DNA of 64,000 nt. Origin: Monoplex corrugatus. Lineage: Eukaryota > Mollusca > Gastropoda > Littorinimorpha > Ranellidae. This document shows positions 21,879 to 33,389 of this stretch, one piece after another. Numbering within the stretch: the first letter of the stretch is position 1; every line of letters starts with the position of its first letter. The notes under the pieces are model-generated. The model was given only the letters and a program-made list of their open reading frames with translations, did not search any database and was not told the DNA's origin. The stretch covers positions 19,885,280-19,949,279 of the forward strand of contig JAPXFY010000015.1 of assembly GCA_030674185.1 (NCBI GenBank), given 5' to 3'. The position numbers were made by a program, and so were the translations under genes.

Positions 21879-22155
21879 GTCAACTGCATCAAATTAAAAC
21901 CGACAGAGGACATCGGGAGTTTAGGGATCTCATATTTTTTGCCATTGATTTTGACTATGCTTTTGACTACTGATGAATTCTTTTGTCCTTATCACAGACA
22001 TGTTATTTAAACAATTGTGATCTTGATTGACTGCAGGGCCCTGGTTTGCAATCTAAAATGTTTGCTTATGTTTCCAAGTTCACTTAACTAGCACAGACCA
22101 ACCAAAATGGAAGGAAACTGAAATCATAAACTTTGCAAGAACTGACCAAAGTGAA

Positions 22156-22161
22156 AATAAA
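22156..22161 (+). other. Candidate polyadenylation signal, expansin-like gene
   Basis: AATAAA about 280 bp past the stop codon. Placement is by motif only. Confidence 0.4.
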
Positions 22162-22199
22162 CTGAAATCACCCGCTTAGTTAAGCTTTCTGTGTAAATA

Positions 22200-22783
22200 C
22201 TGCCCAGTGTAGCTCTATTAGTTTCATGACATGACCTAACAGCTCCTGTGCAATGCAGGAAGTTATTGGAGTTGAGTGTGCATTCAACATTGTTTATTTC
22301 TGTCCCAATTTCTGGTGGTTATCTCACGCTAACTCCACATCACACCATCAACCCCAAGTATGTTCAATCGAAGTATCAAAACCCGGAAGCTCATGGGAGC
22401 CAGAAATGTCAAGCCACCACTGAGGTCCCTCACCAGAGGAGACCTTGCACTGCTGCTGGGTCACCTTGGTGGAGATCAGAGGTGCATGTTCTGATCCAAC
22501 TCACTAAGGACACTGGCTATTAACGACAGTACTAAGTCAGTTGCAGAAACAGGCTAAGTATGAGAGCCCCCCTCCTCCCCACCCCCCCCACCCCCCCGTA
22601 AGAAGACCACCACCACTGACAGCCCTCCAATGAATAACATTTCCATGAATCACTGACACCAATGACCCCAACTCGATTTCACCTCAGCCATGGAGGCGGT
22701 AGAAACCAAAACTGAGCTCACCACAAGATCAGAGCGTGAAGGGCCACGCGGAGAATCTGGGACAATTTCCACAATGCTGTAAC
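22200..22783. other. Unassigned sequence
   Basis: A 91-codon open frame at 22248-22523 shows no recognisable motif. A C-rich run lies near 22566-22600. I do not call a gene. Confidence 0.4.
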
Positions 22784-23158
22784 GATTTCATGATAATTTG
22801 GATGATGGTCAAATGCTCTTGAGTTCCACCTAGGATTAAGACTGTGTCAACATGGCTGTACTCTACGCCTACTGCCATGATATACCCTGGTATCAACCAG
22901 GCCTGAAAGATACAGCAGACACCTGCAGTGCTGATAAGGAAATATGAGCAACACTCTCAATGAAGCATCCCTAAAGTGGATGAGACTTAACTGCGTGATC
23001 CAATCTTCCCAATGAACCCATAGCACGTTCAGCCCTGGGTACAAGCTGATCGGGGCTTAAAAATCCCTTAACAATTCTGTTTGACTATTCGGGATTTAAA
23101 CCCATAACCTCCTTGTCAGTAATCTGTTGCATAACCACTTTGCCACTGTGACTAATTT
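22784..23158 (-). mobile_element. tRNA-derived SINE family B, copy 1 (minus)
   Basis: The reverse complement starts with a tRNA-like head (GTGGCAAAGTGGTTATGC, later GGTTTAAATCCC as B box). The body shared with copies at 31988 and 48655 follows (GAGTCTCATCC..., TGCATCATTGAGGGTGTTGCTCA, CAGGCCTGGTTGATACCAGG). It ends in ATC-rich sequence. Confidence 0.75.
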
Positions 23159-24174
<1,016 letters not shown>

Positions 24175-24290
24175 AATTTCACTTATATAGCGCAAACAGT
24201 CCGTGTCAAAAGCATGCACGTTGTACTTTACACAAATAGAACAATCAATGCACGCGCACATACAGAGAGGATTTTGAGCTAGAAAACACT
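24175..24290 (-). mobile_element. L2-like LINE/SINE 3' tail fragment
   Basis: The reverse complement contains TTTGCGCTATATAAGTGAAATTA, closely resembling the 3' end of the L2-like LINE at 11020-11045. Only about 115 bp is preserved. Confidence 0.5.
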
Positions 24291-24381
24291 CAACCTGCTA
24301 GGCATATGACCTTGACCCAAGTTGTCATCCTATATATATCTCTCTCTGTAGCACACACACCTCTCCCCCACCCACAAGGGG

Positions 24382-24384
24382 GTG

Positions 24385-24460
<76 letters not shown>

Positions 24461-24604
24461 CAGACACAGACTGAGAAAGTGACACAAGAGACAGATACAG
24501 ACTGGGACAGAGAGACACACATACACAGACAGATGGACAGGGAGACAGAGAAATCACAAAGATACAAAAACACAGAAACAGAAATAAAAAACAACAACAA
24601 CAAA

Positions 24605-24645
<41 letters not shown>
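24382..24645. repeat. (GA)n microsatellites with GACA interruptions
   Basis: GA arrays at about 24385-24460 and 24610-24645 flank a degenerate purine-rich middle. Confidence 0.95.
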
Positions 24646-24646
<1 letters not shown>

Positions 24647-24734
24647 TTCAACATGCAGGCCGTGTTGTTTTGACACGCCACACATTTTATTTAGCACAGG
24701 CACAGCATGTCTGAACCCTCCCCTCCTCCCGCTG

Positions 24735-24975
24735 AGGATCCAGTTGGCTCTACTACCGAATAAAGATGCAGGAATGGCTGTGTGTGTAACGAGAAGAAAG
24801 GCTGCAGCCCAGGCAGACAGACCAGCGTCAGACTTCATCTGTGCCCTCTGCCACAGGGACTGTCATTCCCGCGTCGGACTGGCCAGCCACACCCGGCGCT
24901 GCACCAGAATAGGCACCCAGAGCGCAACTCCATAGTCTTCCGAGACTGAAGGACGCCTATGATCTGTCACAGCGC
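24735..24975 (+). mobile_element. 5'-truncated RTE-like LINE, 3' end
   Basis: The frame ending at 24935 has a C-terminal zinc finger (FICALCHRDCHSRVGLASHTRRC) highly typical of an abundant animal LINE. It is followed by CATAGTCTTCCGAGACTGAAGG, the usual 3' untranslated phrase. The same finger closes the minus-strand element at 47600-48316. Confidence 0.8.
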
Positions 24976-25088
24976 GCACACAATGCCAGCTGACTTGCCG
25001 CGAAACAAGCTGAGTAATCCGAGAATGTGCATTGCCCTGAACGACCCGGAACAGTTTCAATTATTGAAAATTTCCGTTTCTTCCCGGA

Positions 25089-25161
25089 GTCCCCGTAGCG
25101 CAGTGGATAGCGCGCTGGACTTCTAATCCAGAGGTCGCGGGTTCGAATCCCGCCGGGGATG
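25089..25161 (+). tRNA. tRNA-Arg (anticodon TCT)
   Basis: A full 73-nt cloverleaf without intron. The acceptor stem GTCCCCG pairs with CGGGGAT (one G-T wobble). D arm is GCGC/GCGC and the anticodon stem CTGGA/TCCAG is perfect. Loop CTTCTAA has TCT at 25122-25124, and the T arm is GCGGG-TTCGAAT-CCCGC. The discriminator is G at 25161. Everything needed for function is present. Confidence 0.96.
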
Positions 25162-25163
25162 AC

Positions 25164-25173
25164 TTTTTTTTTT
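25164..25173 (+). terminator. RNA polymerase III terminator
   Basis: Ten consecutive T on the coding strand, two bases after the tRNA-Arg gene. Confidence 0.9.
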
Positions 25174-26409
25174 CCCCATAAATTTTTTATTGTTTTTCAG
25201 TTGTACTTGTTACAAAAGGATCTTCAATATCAAACATAATCGAATACTCAACGTGTCGTTTTCAATGGGTTAATATTAAAAAGATGTTGATAGCTTATCA
25301 TTCCACTTAAATGTATGACTTAATAATAATAATAATTACAATATTTATATCATGGTTATTATTCATTTTTAGCAATGCTGGTTTAGAAAAAGAAAAGATA
25401 TTCATTCATATTCAGATGCAGAGATTTTACTCAAGTAAGACCATTGCTCTGTATGAAGAAGGAGCGAAACAAAACATATCACAAGAATCATAATCATTAC
25501 AAACACTAAAGAGAGGGAGAAAGAGTCATTTAAGTGATAATGAATAACATATGTAAATATTCTGATATTAGACATGCTGGTGATATATTGAATATAATGT
25601 GTACGTGACATGTGTTTGTTGGACATTTGTTTGTCAGTGCAGGCAGATCAGACCTTGAAATAATTTTGAGCATACAAATTAGTCATAAACTATTAATAAT
25701 GACAATTATGAAATGAAAGTAATGGGATTAAAAGGTACTGTATATGTAGAGATTTCAGTTTTTGCTTTTATTTGCTGAATGCCAAAACAAAATAAAAAAG
25801 AAACAAAAAAATTTGATGCAGAGTTAATATGAAATTCTATACAAGCACAATGAAACAGTTTTCAGGAATGTAGATTGTATTTTGTTTTTGTTTTTGATTT
25901 GTATTTTGTTTTTGTTTTTGATTTTAGTGTTCAATTTTCTTGGACATGTTTGTCCACATTAGTGTTGTTGCTGCACAGTCTCCATTCTTTGTCTTTGTTG
26001 GGCATGCACGCTGGATATTTTCATAAGCCACCAAACACAGACACAACTTGCAGGATCTTCAATGTGCATATCTGATGTCTGCATATTTACACACAAGAAG
26101 AAACTTCAGGCAAAAACAGATCTGCATAAATGATGACATAAGAAATGGAAAAAAATCTTGCATTATGTATGTTGCATTTTAAATTGATACATCAGCCTAG
26201 AAATCATTATCACCATTATGAAATCAAAATATGAAGACTTATTCACTATAACTCAAAGAACATCATGTACTTAAAAAACAAAAAAACTGTTGACATTTGT
26301 GCTTAGTAGTTATCATCATGTGCCTATGCTACATGGATGATGGTTTATGTGATTTGATTTTGATTAGTCAGTTAACTGGTCAGTCGTTCTTGTAGAGCTG
26401 GACCCACTT
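25174..26409. other. AT-rich non-coding DNA
   Basis: It contains a direct repeat of TTTGTTTTTGTTTTTGATTT at about 25880-25923. I see no gene. Confidence 0.45.
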
Positions 26410-26705
26410 CTTTTAATTCACAATGACTACTGTGCAAAGTTTATATGAAAATGCTTTATATTCAAATTTAGAATAACTACAGTATAAAGTTACATGAAAA
26501 CATTTTACACTTAAATTCAGAATGATTTCTACGTACAATAATATGAAACGGTTTTACGTTTTAATTCATAATGACTACCTTGCAAAGTTACATGAAAACA
26601 TTTTACACATTAATTCTGAATGACTGTACTGCAAAGTTACATGAAAACATTTTACACTTTAATGCAGAATGACTACAGAATGATTACATGAAAATGTTTC
26701 ACAAA
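26410..26705. repeat. Minisatellite, ~50-60-bp unit, about five copies
   Basis: Degenerate copies share GCAAAGTTACATGAAAACATTTTACACTTTAATTCAGAATGACTAC. Divergence between copies suggests an old array. Confidence 0.8.
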
Positions 26706-27893
26706 GGATTTACATCTATTTCAAAAATAATTTTATACTAAGAATTGAACCTTGATATATATCATGGGCAAATCATCCATTACAGTGTGTATGGATTTGT
26801 TTGTTTATGTGTTTCTCTAAAGGTTCAATAAGCCACATTATACAGAAATTAGTTACTAGTGTGAAATATTGATTGTAATCACCTGATTGTATGACATTAA
26901 ATTGATCAAAATTGTTGTCTGGTTTTAATATGTTCATATGTTGTGAGGTGTTTCTATAGATTTTATTCTTTCTTTCTCATGTTTTTTTAAAAATAACTTT
27001 CTAAGGTATTTTGGTTGCTTCTAACAGGTTTGTTATTTGGATGGGGTGAGGTTTTTTGTTAATTGTTTATAAATTTTTTTAGCAACTTGGCTGCCATACT
27101 TCAAAACCTTCATTTTGGATACATGATCTGGCAGACAGAAAACCCCCCCCAACAAACTCATATGATCAAGATGCCCAACCTGAACAAGAATTCATTGTGA
27201 AAATGAGATAAACTTCCGAATGTAATAAACTTGTGACTAATTTTGGCAAGGGGGAGAGGGAGGGAGAGAGAGAGAGAAAAAGAGAGAGAGAGAGAGACAG
27301 ATATATATATATATTATATATATATATAGAGAGAGAGTCTATATTTTATCCAACACCATCACGGGCTTCTGGCATTTCACCACCTCAGACTATCATCAAC
27401 AATCAGGATGTCAAGACTAGTTGAATTCTGATACTTGGGCAGTACAGAGAGTAGCAATAAATCTCTTGATGTGGTGATGATGCTGCACAACCCAAAGGCT
27501 AGCTCTGCCTTTGGAAGGCTGATTATTAGGTTATGGAAAGACCAAGGGATCAGTTCATCACAAAGATTGCCATGAACAGAACAGCAGAAGCACCCTGCTG
27601 TATTGCCGAGAGACCTGTACTGCTACTGCCAGCACATTCAACAGCCAGTATGGTTCCGCCAAAGATGTTGGCGCAAGATTTGCAACATCAGGAGTCAAGA
27701 TCCAGTGCCCAACTTTCAAATTCTGAAGAAGCATGGCTTGCTAAGAATAGGGTGTCTACTCTTTAAATGCAAGCTTTGTTGTACAGGACAACTGTCAATC
27801 AGGAGGACAATCACATCCTCCTGAAGCAAGAAAACTATGACCAAAGAAAGGCCAATAAAATGATACAAGGATGCTTTGAAGGCCAACCTAATC
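26706..27893. other. Non-coding DNA with GA/TA repeat and a possible transposase relic
   Basis: (GA)n and (TA)n lie at about 27245-27340. The stretch 27530-27830 has uneven but coding-like codon content across frames and vaguely resembles the helix-turn-helix part of a Tc1-type transposase. I cannot confirm that by eye. Confidence 0.35.
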
Positions 27894-28468
27894 ATTGTTG
27901 TTGTTTTATTGATTTTGTTGTTTAAAGCCCAGCCGACTGCATAGAGCCATATCTGGGCTATAACCAGTTCAAACATACACAATACTTCAACAGTTAAAAA
28001 AAAGGACAAGAAAATTAAGCACACATATCAATGTGTTCACGCACATAATCTAAGGAGATACCCCTGGCGTTGACCATTCTGCCTAATTTATAGGACAGGG
28101 GATTTAAAAAACATACCTGAATACAAATTTAAAAATAACTTAGGGCACTAGAACATACATAAAAATGGGCTAAATTACCTAAAACTGCTTCTGCATATCT
28201 CACACCCTTAGACCCAAAAATACACTTAACACATGCACCCAATTAAAAACACATACACCCAATTGTCAATCCTAAAGGAAAATACTAAGACTTTATCAAA
28301 CACATACAGGTGAATGGGCCAGCAAGGCAGAAAATGATAGGAAGAAATGACAGAAAGCAAAAGAGGAAGAAGGAAACAAAGAGAGTGACAGAAAAGAGGA
28401 AATTTCTAGCATAAAATTTCGAGAAGGCGGGGATACTACCTATACTGAAAGAGCCCCTGGCATCCGTA
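27894..28468 (-). repeat. Interspersed repeat family A, copy 2 (minus)
   Basis: The reverse complement matches copy 1 end to end: GGGGATGCCxGGGGCTCTTTCAG at the 28468 side, and the GGCTGGGCTTTAAACAAC tail at the 27894 side. It spans about 575 bp. Confidence 0.7.
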
Positions 28469-28825
28469 CGTGAGACCAACCTCATCAGCTCTGACACAAA
28501 CACCACCAACTGGGAAGACATTGCCCACAACAGAGTAAGCTGATGACAGCAGTGTGTGCAAGGCACTGTCACATTTAAACAGTACAAAGCAACTTCTATT
28601 CTAACACATGAGGGACCAGTAGAAGCAGAACTCATGGCTGCAGGACTCTTTCTCATGCTGTGCCTGTGGAGGAACATTTGCTTCCATAACCAGTCTTGTA
28701 TTCTACATGAAGACTCACACCAGGTGACGAAGATCAGTATGTTTGTACATGTGTTGGAGCTATGAGGGAGTCCATCATCATCATTTTCTGGTGGTTTTTT
28801 TTTGCAAGCTACTGGATCTATCTAT

Positions 28826-28859
28826 CTATCTATATATGTATGTATATATATATATACAC

Positions 28860-28932
<73 letters not shown>
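28826..28932. repeat. (TATC)/(TA)/(GT)n microsatellite
   Basis: A TATC and TATA run is followed by about 34 GT repeats. Confidence 0.95.
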
Positions 28933-28934
<2 letters not shown>

Positions 28935-30060
28935 CACACACACACACAATTTTTCACACAATGAAATCAAATGAAAAAAGAGAATCACTTGGAAAATGCA
29001 CACAAACATGTATATTTATTATCTTTGAACATGAGGTTACACAACGTAATCACAAATTCAACAATGTGCACTGAAGAATACCTATATACAAATATGATAA
29101 TATTGCACATGCACATTATATGTGAATCTTGCTATTCATGATCATGCACAACTAATATCAAGATAAATCTCACACACACACACACACATGCGCGCACACA
29201 CACACACACACTTTGTTCACAATGTAATCATACACACAAAATCTACCAACACACGAGCGATAAAGCAACCTCCCAATATCATACAGTGAAATGAACTCTC
29301 ACAGATACAGCTTATGGAGACCCATTGCTCCACCTTTCTCAAACGTACATTGCCCCTGCCCTTTACATACGTATACACTTGCTCACATGTAGTAATACAC
29401 ACAGGCTAGGGTTCTACAGCGACGCCTTGGTCTCATATTGTAATGAAGGAAAAGTGCAACCCACATTTCTATGAGTATTCATATTCAGATTCAGATCCAT
29501 TTCTTTTTGTTTCAATGGATCACCATATGAAACTCGGGATGCTGTCCCTGTTGACAGCATGTTGCCACAGTACAGTGCCACTTTTTCTTTGTTTTTTATG
29601 GACCTGGGAAATAAACCTATCTCTCCAATATTTTATATTCGGGGAGCTGGACTAGAAATACAGCTCGATTTGCCAGTCAAACTGAGGAGAAAAGTCAAGG
29701 CCTCGATGGGAAACAAACCCTGGAACCTCAAGTTTAGTTGTTGGCAAGCGAACATCTGAACCATGTCTTGCTCAATGTGTATCTGTGTTATCTTCAGCAC
29801 ATATACTGATTAATATAAGCTCTAAAGTTTGTTGAGATAAAGTTTGTCATCATATGGTTGATGGGATAAAAGATGCCAGAAATCTCAATACTTTTCTTCA
29901 TCTCTGATAACCAGCTCTAACATCCACTCAAACCTCCTTTCGCTAGCCAGTATCAGAATATTCTGTTGCAAATTTGCCTAATGGCTCCACTACAGAAATC
30001 TTCAGAACTCTCTCTGAAAAAAAAAATCACATTCATCAATCTATCATGTACACTCCCCAC
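28933..30060. other. Non-coding DNA; tRNA-like SINE remnant on the minus strand
   Basis: On the minus strand, about 29765-29690 has A-box-like (TGGTTCAGATGTTCGC) and B-box-like (GGGTTTGTTTCCC) sequences resembling those at 1449-1519. It may be a degenerate tRNA-derived SINE continuing to about 29440. Short AC runs lie at 29170-29212. Confidence 0.4.
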
Positions 30061-30061
<1 letters not shown>

Positions 30062-30134
<73 letters not shown>

Positions 30135-30136
30135 AC
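30062..30136. repeat. (AC)n microsatellite
   Basis: About 36 AC repeats with one interruption. Confidence 0.97.
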
Positions 30137-30770
30137 ATTAAAAGCAGGCAGCAAAAAGAATTTATTAAAGCAACAGTTGCCTCACATCATCTACATGTAG
30201 AGACGATGAGATTTCCCTCCATAGTGTAACTCTCTTCCAGAACTTTCTACAATTCTGGAAAATGTGTTCATCATTACAGGCCACTGCATGTATGTAAATT
30301 TACTAGTATGATTAATGCTTGACATTATGTACAGCTGGTCATGCAGAAACTGTGGCCAGCCTCCAGGCACCTCACTATTCTAGGGCCAATGATACATGGC
30401 TGGTGCCTGATTTTCTTTATCAATGCTCAACCATCACCAATCTTGAACATAGTCATTCACAAGTTAGAAAGCAGGAGCTTACGCATGCAAACTGGGTCTT
30501 GAGCCAGCTCATACTAGTACCCTATTAACAGACAGGCACTATGTCACTCAGGCAACAAGGTCTCTTGCACATTTGCACAAACTGATGCTTCTCAGTAATT
30601 GGCCCTTTTATTTTACAAAACAAATCATGTCTTGCTGGCCTTTGTTTTCTGTTTTCTTTCTTATGAATCTCTTCGTTGCTTATGTTTTTGACTACAGTTT
30701 TATGCTGGGAAAATGTCCATAAAAACTGAACAATCACCTTTACGATTTTTATGAATTCATTCTTATTCTT

Positions 30771-31318
30771 AATGTTTACAGTCCAGCTGACTGCACAGTG
30801 CCATATCAGAACTATAACCGCTTCAAAACATACACAACATCTGGATGGAAAAATAAAAAGGCTGGAAAAGAAAAATCAAGTACAAATATCAATGCATGCA
30901 CAGAATCTACGGATATGTTCTCAGCACTGACAATTCGAACCAATTCATATCACCAGAGAATTTCTTAAAACAAACCTAAAACAAATGTGAACATGACTAA
31001 AGAGATTAAAACATACATAAAAATGGCATAAATTACCTAAAACTGCTGAGGCACAGCACATTTCCTCAGAGTTAAACATGTAGCTAATTCATATACCAAA
31101 TTATTAATTCATACACTGAATTATCAATCCAAAGAGAAAGTTGGTAAGGCTTTATAGAACACATACAGGAGAATGGACCAGCAAGGCAGAAAATGATTGG
31201 AAGAAAATGAGAAATGCAGAAAACAAAGAGACTGACAGAAAAGAGGAAATTTCTAGCACAAAATTTCTAGAAAATGGGGGTGATACTTATACTGAAAAAG
31301 CCTCTGGCATCCCTACAT
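30771..31318 (-). repeat. Interspersed repeat family A, copy 3 (minus)
   Basis: The reverse complement aligns with copies 1 and 2: a TTTCAGTATAAxTATCxCC start, CTGCCTTGCTGGTCCATTC, and a tail ending in CAGCTGGACTG. It is more divergent than copy 2. Confidence 0.65.
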
Positions 31319-31359
31319 GTTTTTTTTTATTAACTCATATCTGTGCAGCTATGAAAACA

Positions 31360-31491
31360 TAATATAACACGAAGCAGAGATGAATAAAGATTCTTTTGTA
31401 ACAATGTAATATGCAATTATTGAACACACATAACATGAAGCAGAAATGAATAAAGATTCTTTTGTAACAATGTAATATGCAATTATTGAGC
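31360..31491. repeat. Tandem duplication, ~68-bp unit, two copies
   Basis: AAGCAGAGATGAATAAAG through ATGCAATTATTGA is repeated almost identically. Low divergence indicates a recent duplication. Confidence 0.85.
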
Positions 31492-31539
31492 CGGAATGTC
31501 ACACAATCTTCCTGAAATGCCATGCTACTTTCATTTACA

Positions 31540-31541
31540 CA

Positions 31542-31602
<61 letters not shown>
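31540..31602. repeat. (AC)n microsatellite
   Basis: Two AC runs separated by one extra C. Confidence 0.95.
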
Positions 31603-31603
<1 letters not shown>

Positions 31604-32100
31604 CTCTTTCTCTCTCTTCCCCCTTCTCTCTCTCATATACATACTGAGGAAAAAGATACAGAAAATGAAAACTGTGCTACAATTGCCCTGCCCCTTTCAT
31701 CCATCCTGCCCTCTACCTAGGCATACCACACCATTAAGACTACTATATTCTGAAAGAAAAGGCTGTCAGGAAGTTACATTCGCTATCAGGAAAGTTGAAT
31801 TTTATAAATTAATGAACGTCATTTCCACAATGTTGAAGAAAACAGTATCATTATTTTTTCTGACGAAAGTAGTATGGCAATAACACATCGGGAATAGTGA
31901 AATCACGATGGACTTTTTACATTAACAGCACAGCCGCGGGTTTGATGACCTTCAGAAATATGCGCCAACAAAGATATAATTATTCGAACTAATCACCGTG
32001 ATGTAGTGGTTAGCATGAGAACAGACTACTAACTAGAAAGAAGGCTGTGGGTTCAAATACCCATCGGTCCCTTCAAAAGTTATTGTGGGATTTCTCGGCT

Positions 32101-32293
32101 TTAACCCTTTGACTCCTGCAGCATATCCACCAACTGCAAAAACTTAACCCTTTGACTCTCTCACCCTATCCACCAGCTTCCTGCAGGAAGCTGGTGGATA
32201 GGGTGAGAGAGTCAAAGGGTTAAGTTTTTGCTTTGCTAGCATGGTTGGTAATGCAGGATGCTGATGGTCGGGCTGCAGGATTCAAAAGGTTAA
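32101..32293. mobile_element. TTAA-flanked palindromic MITE, copy 3 (best preserved)
   Basis: Flanked by TTAA at 32101-32104 and 32290-32293, with ends CCCTTTGACTCCTGCAGC and the inverse. Its core is a perfect 96-bp palindrome. Superfamily assignment to piggyBac rests on the TTAA target and the CCC...GGG ends. Confidence 0.85.
32136..32231. repeat. Perfect 96-bp palindrome
   Basis: Positions 32136-32183 equal the reverse complement of 32184-32231 with no mismatch and no spacer, centred on CTGCAG. TTAA tetramers sit inside it at 32144-32147 and 32220-32223. Confidence 0.95.
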
Positions 32294-33103
32294 CAGGCTT
32301 ATACCCAGAACTGAGCATGCTATGCGCTCTCTGAGAAGACTGGGATCACAAAGTTGAGTCTCACCTACTTCAAGACTGCATCACTGAGGGTGTTGTTCAA
32401 ATTGTCTTACAAACACAACAGGTGTCTTTATCTCTCAGGCCTGGTTGATGCCAAGATAACTATGATATTACGCATAGAGTACAGCCCAGTCAATAGAGTA
32501 CAGCTCTGTCATGTAACTTCAATCCTAGATGGAACTCCATAGCATCATGATTATCATCCTCATCGTCATAATCATCATTGTATAAAAGAAACTCTGCTAC
32601 CTCCTGTGGCTATCAAGATGGCATAAAAAAGGAAAAATACAGAGAAAAAAAGAGGGAAAAGGGTTGGAAAAAAAAAAAGAAAAAAAAAAGGGTAAGCATA
32701 AAGGAAATCTCTTAAAGTGTAATGATCCTTTATTAAAGAAATTACTCTTTACGTCCAAAACAATGGTTCACAATGTTATACAACAATGCTGTCAGTTTGC
32801 AATCTGTTCTTGATATCATGCCATTGAAACCAGCTAAAGCAGAATTCTCATGACACAGGGAGATCAGGATCTGAAAATGTCGATATCATCTAAATTTTTT
32901 TCTTTCAAATGTTTGATTTTGACATTATAAACCACACATTGACAATAAGTCTATTTTGAATCCCTTTTGATGTGCATATTGTACTCTCAGACCAAGCAAT
33001 TCCAGACTAATGAAACCAGATACTGTGTCATGAAAATTTCCAATAGGTGATGAATCTTAACGAAGAAAAGTTTAAAAATGATACTGACATTCAATAAATA
33101 GCA

Positions 33104-33109
33104 TTTATT
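33104..33109 (-). other. Candidate polyadenylation signal, TRAPPC4
   Basis: AATAAA on the minus strand about 210 bp past the TRAPPC4 stop codon. Confidence 0.45.
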
Positions 33110-33316
33110 ATATTTCAAGTTTAACGATACACATGGCAGAGACAGGAATGACATACTTCAAATAGTATTTCCCCAAATACCACACAGTTATCAAAATTCC
33201 AAACTGATAAAATCACAACATTATACCAGAAATCACCCCATATATTTGATTCCTCAGGATTTAAATACTATTTCTCTGCTTGGTCCCGAACAGTTTCTAA
33301 GTGAATGGAAATAATA

Positions 33317-33389
33317 CTATACATTTCCTGCCCCCAGCCTTTCTGCCTGCTCAATGGCAGTCTTCAAGTTTTCATCAAACAGCTCACAC
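33317..33389 (-). CDS. TRAPPC4: TRAPPC4 exon 5 (terminal)
   Basis: Residues 194-217 and TAG stop at 33317-33319. Acceptor CCTTCAG. Confidence 0.95.

Larger units (their letters stand above)
31988..32582 (+). mobile_element. tRNA-derived SINE family B, copy 2, split by a MITE
   Basis: The tRNA-like head at about 31990-32070 (GTAGTGGTTAGCATGAG, GGGTTCAAATACCC) and the body from 32294 to 32582 match the SINE at 48655. A TTAA-flanked MITE occupies 32101-32293, so the MITE inserted after the SINE. Confidence 0.75.
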
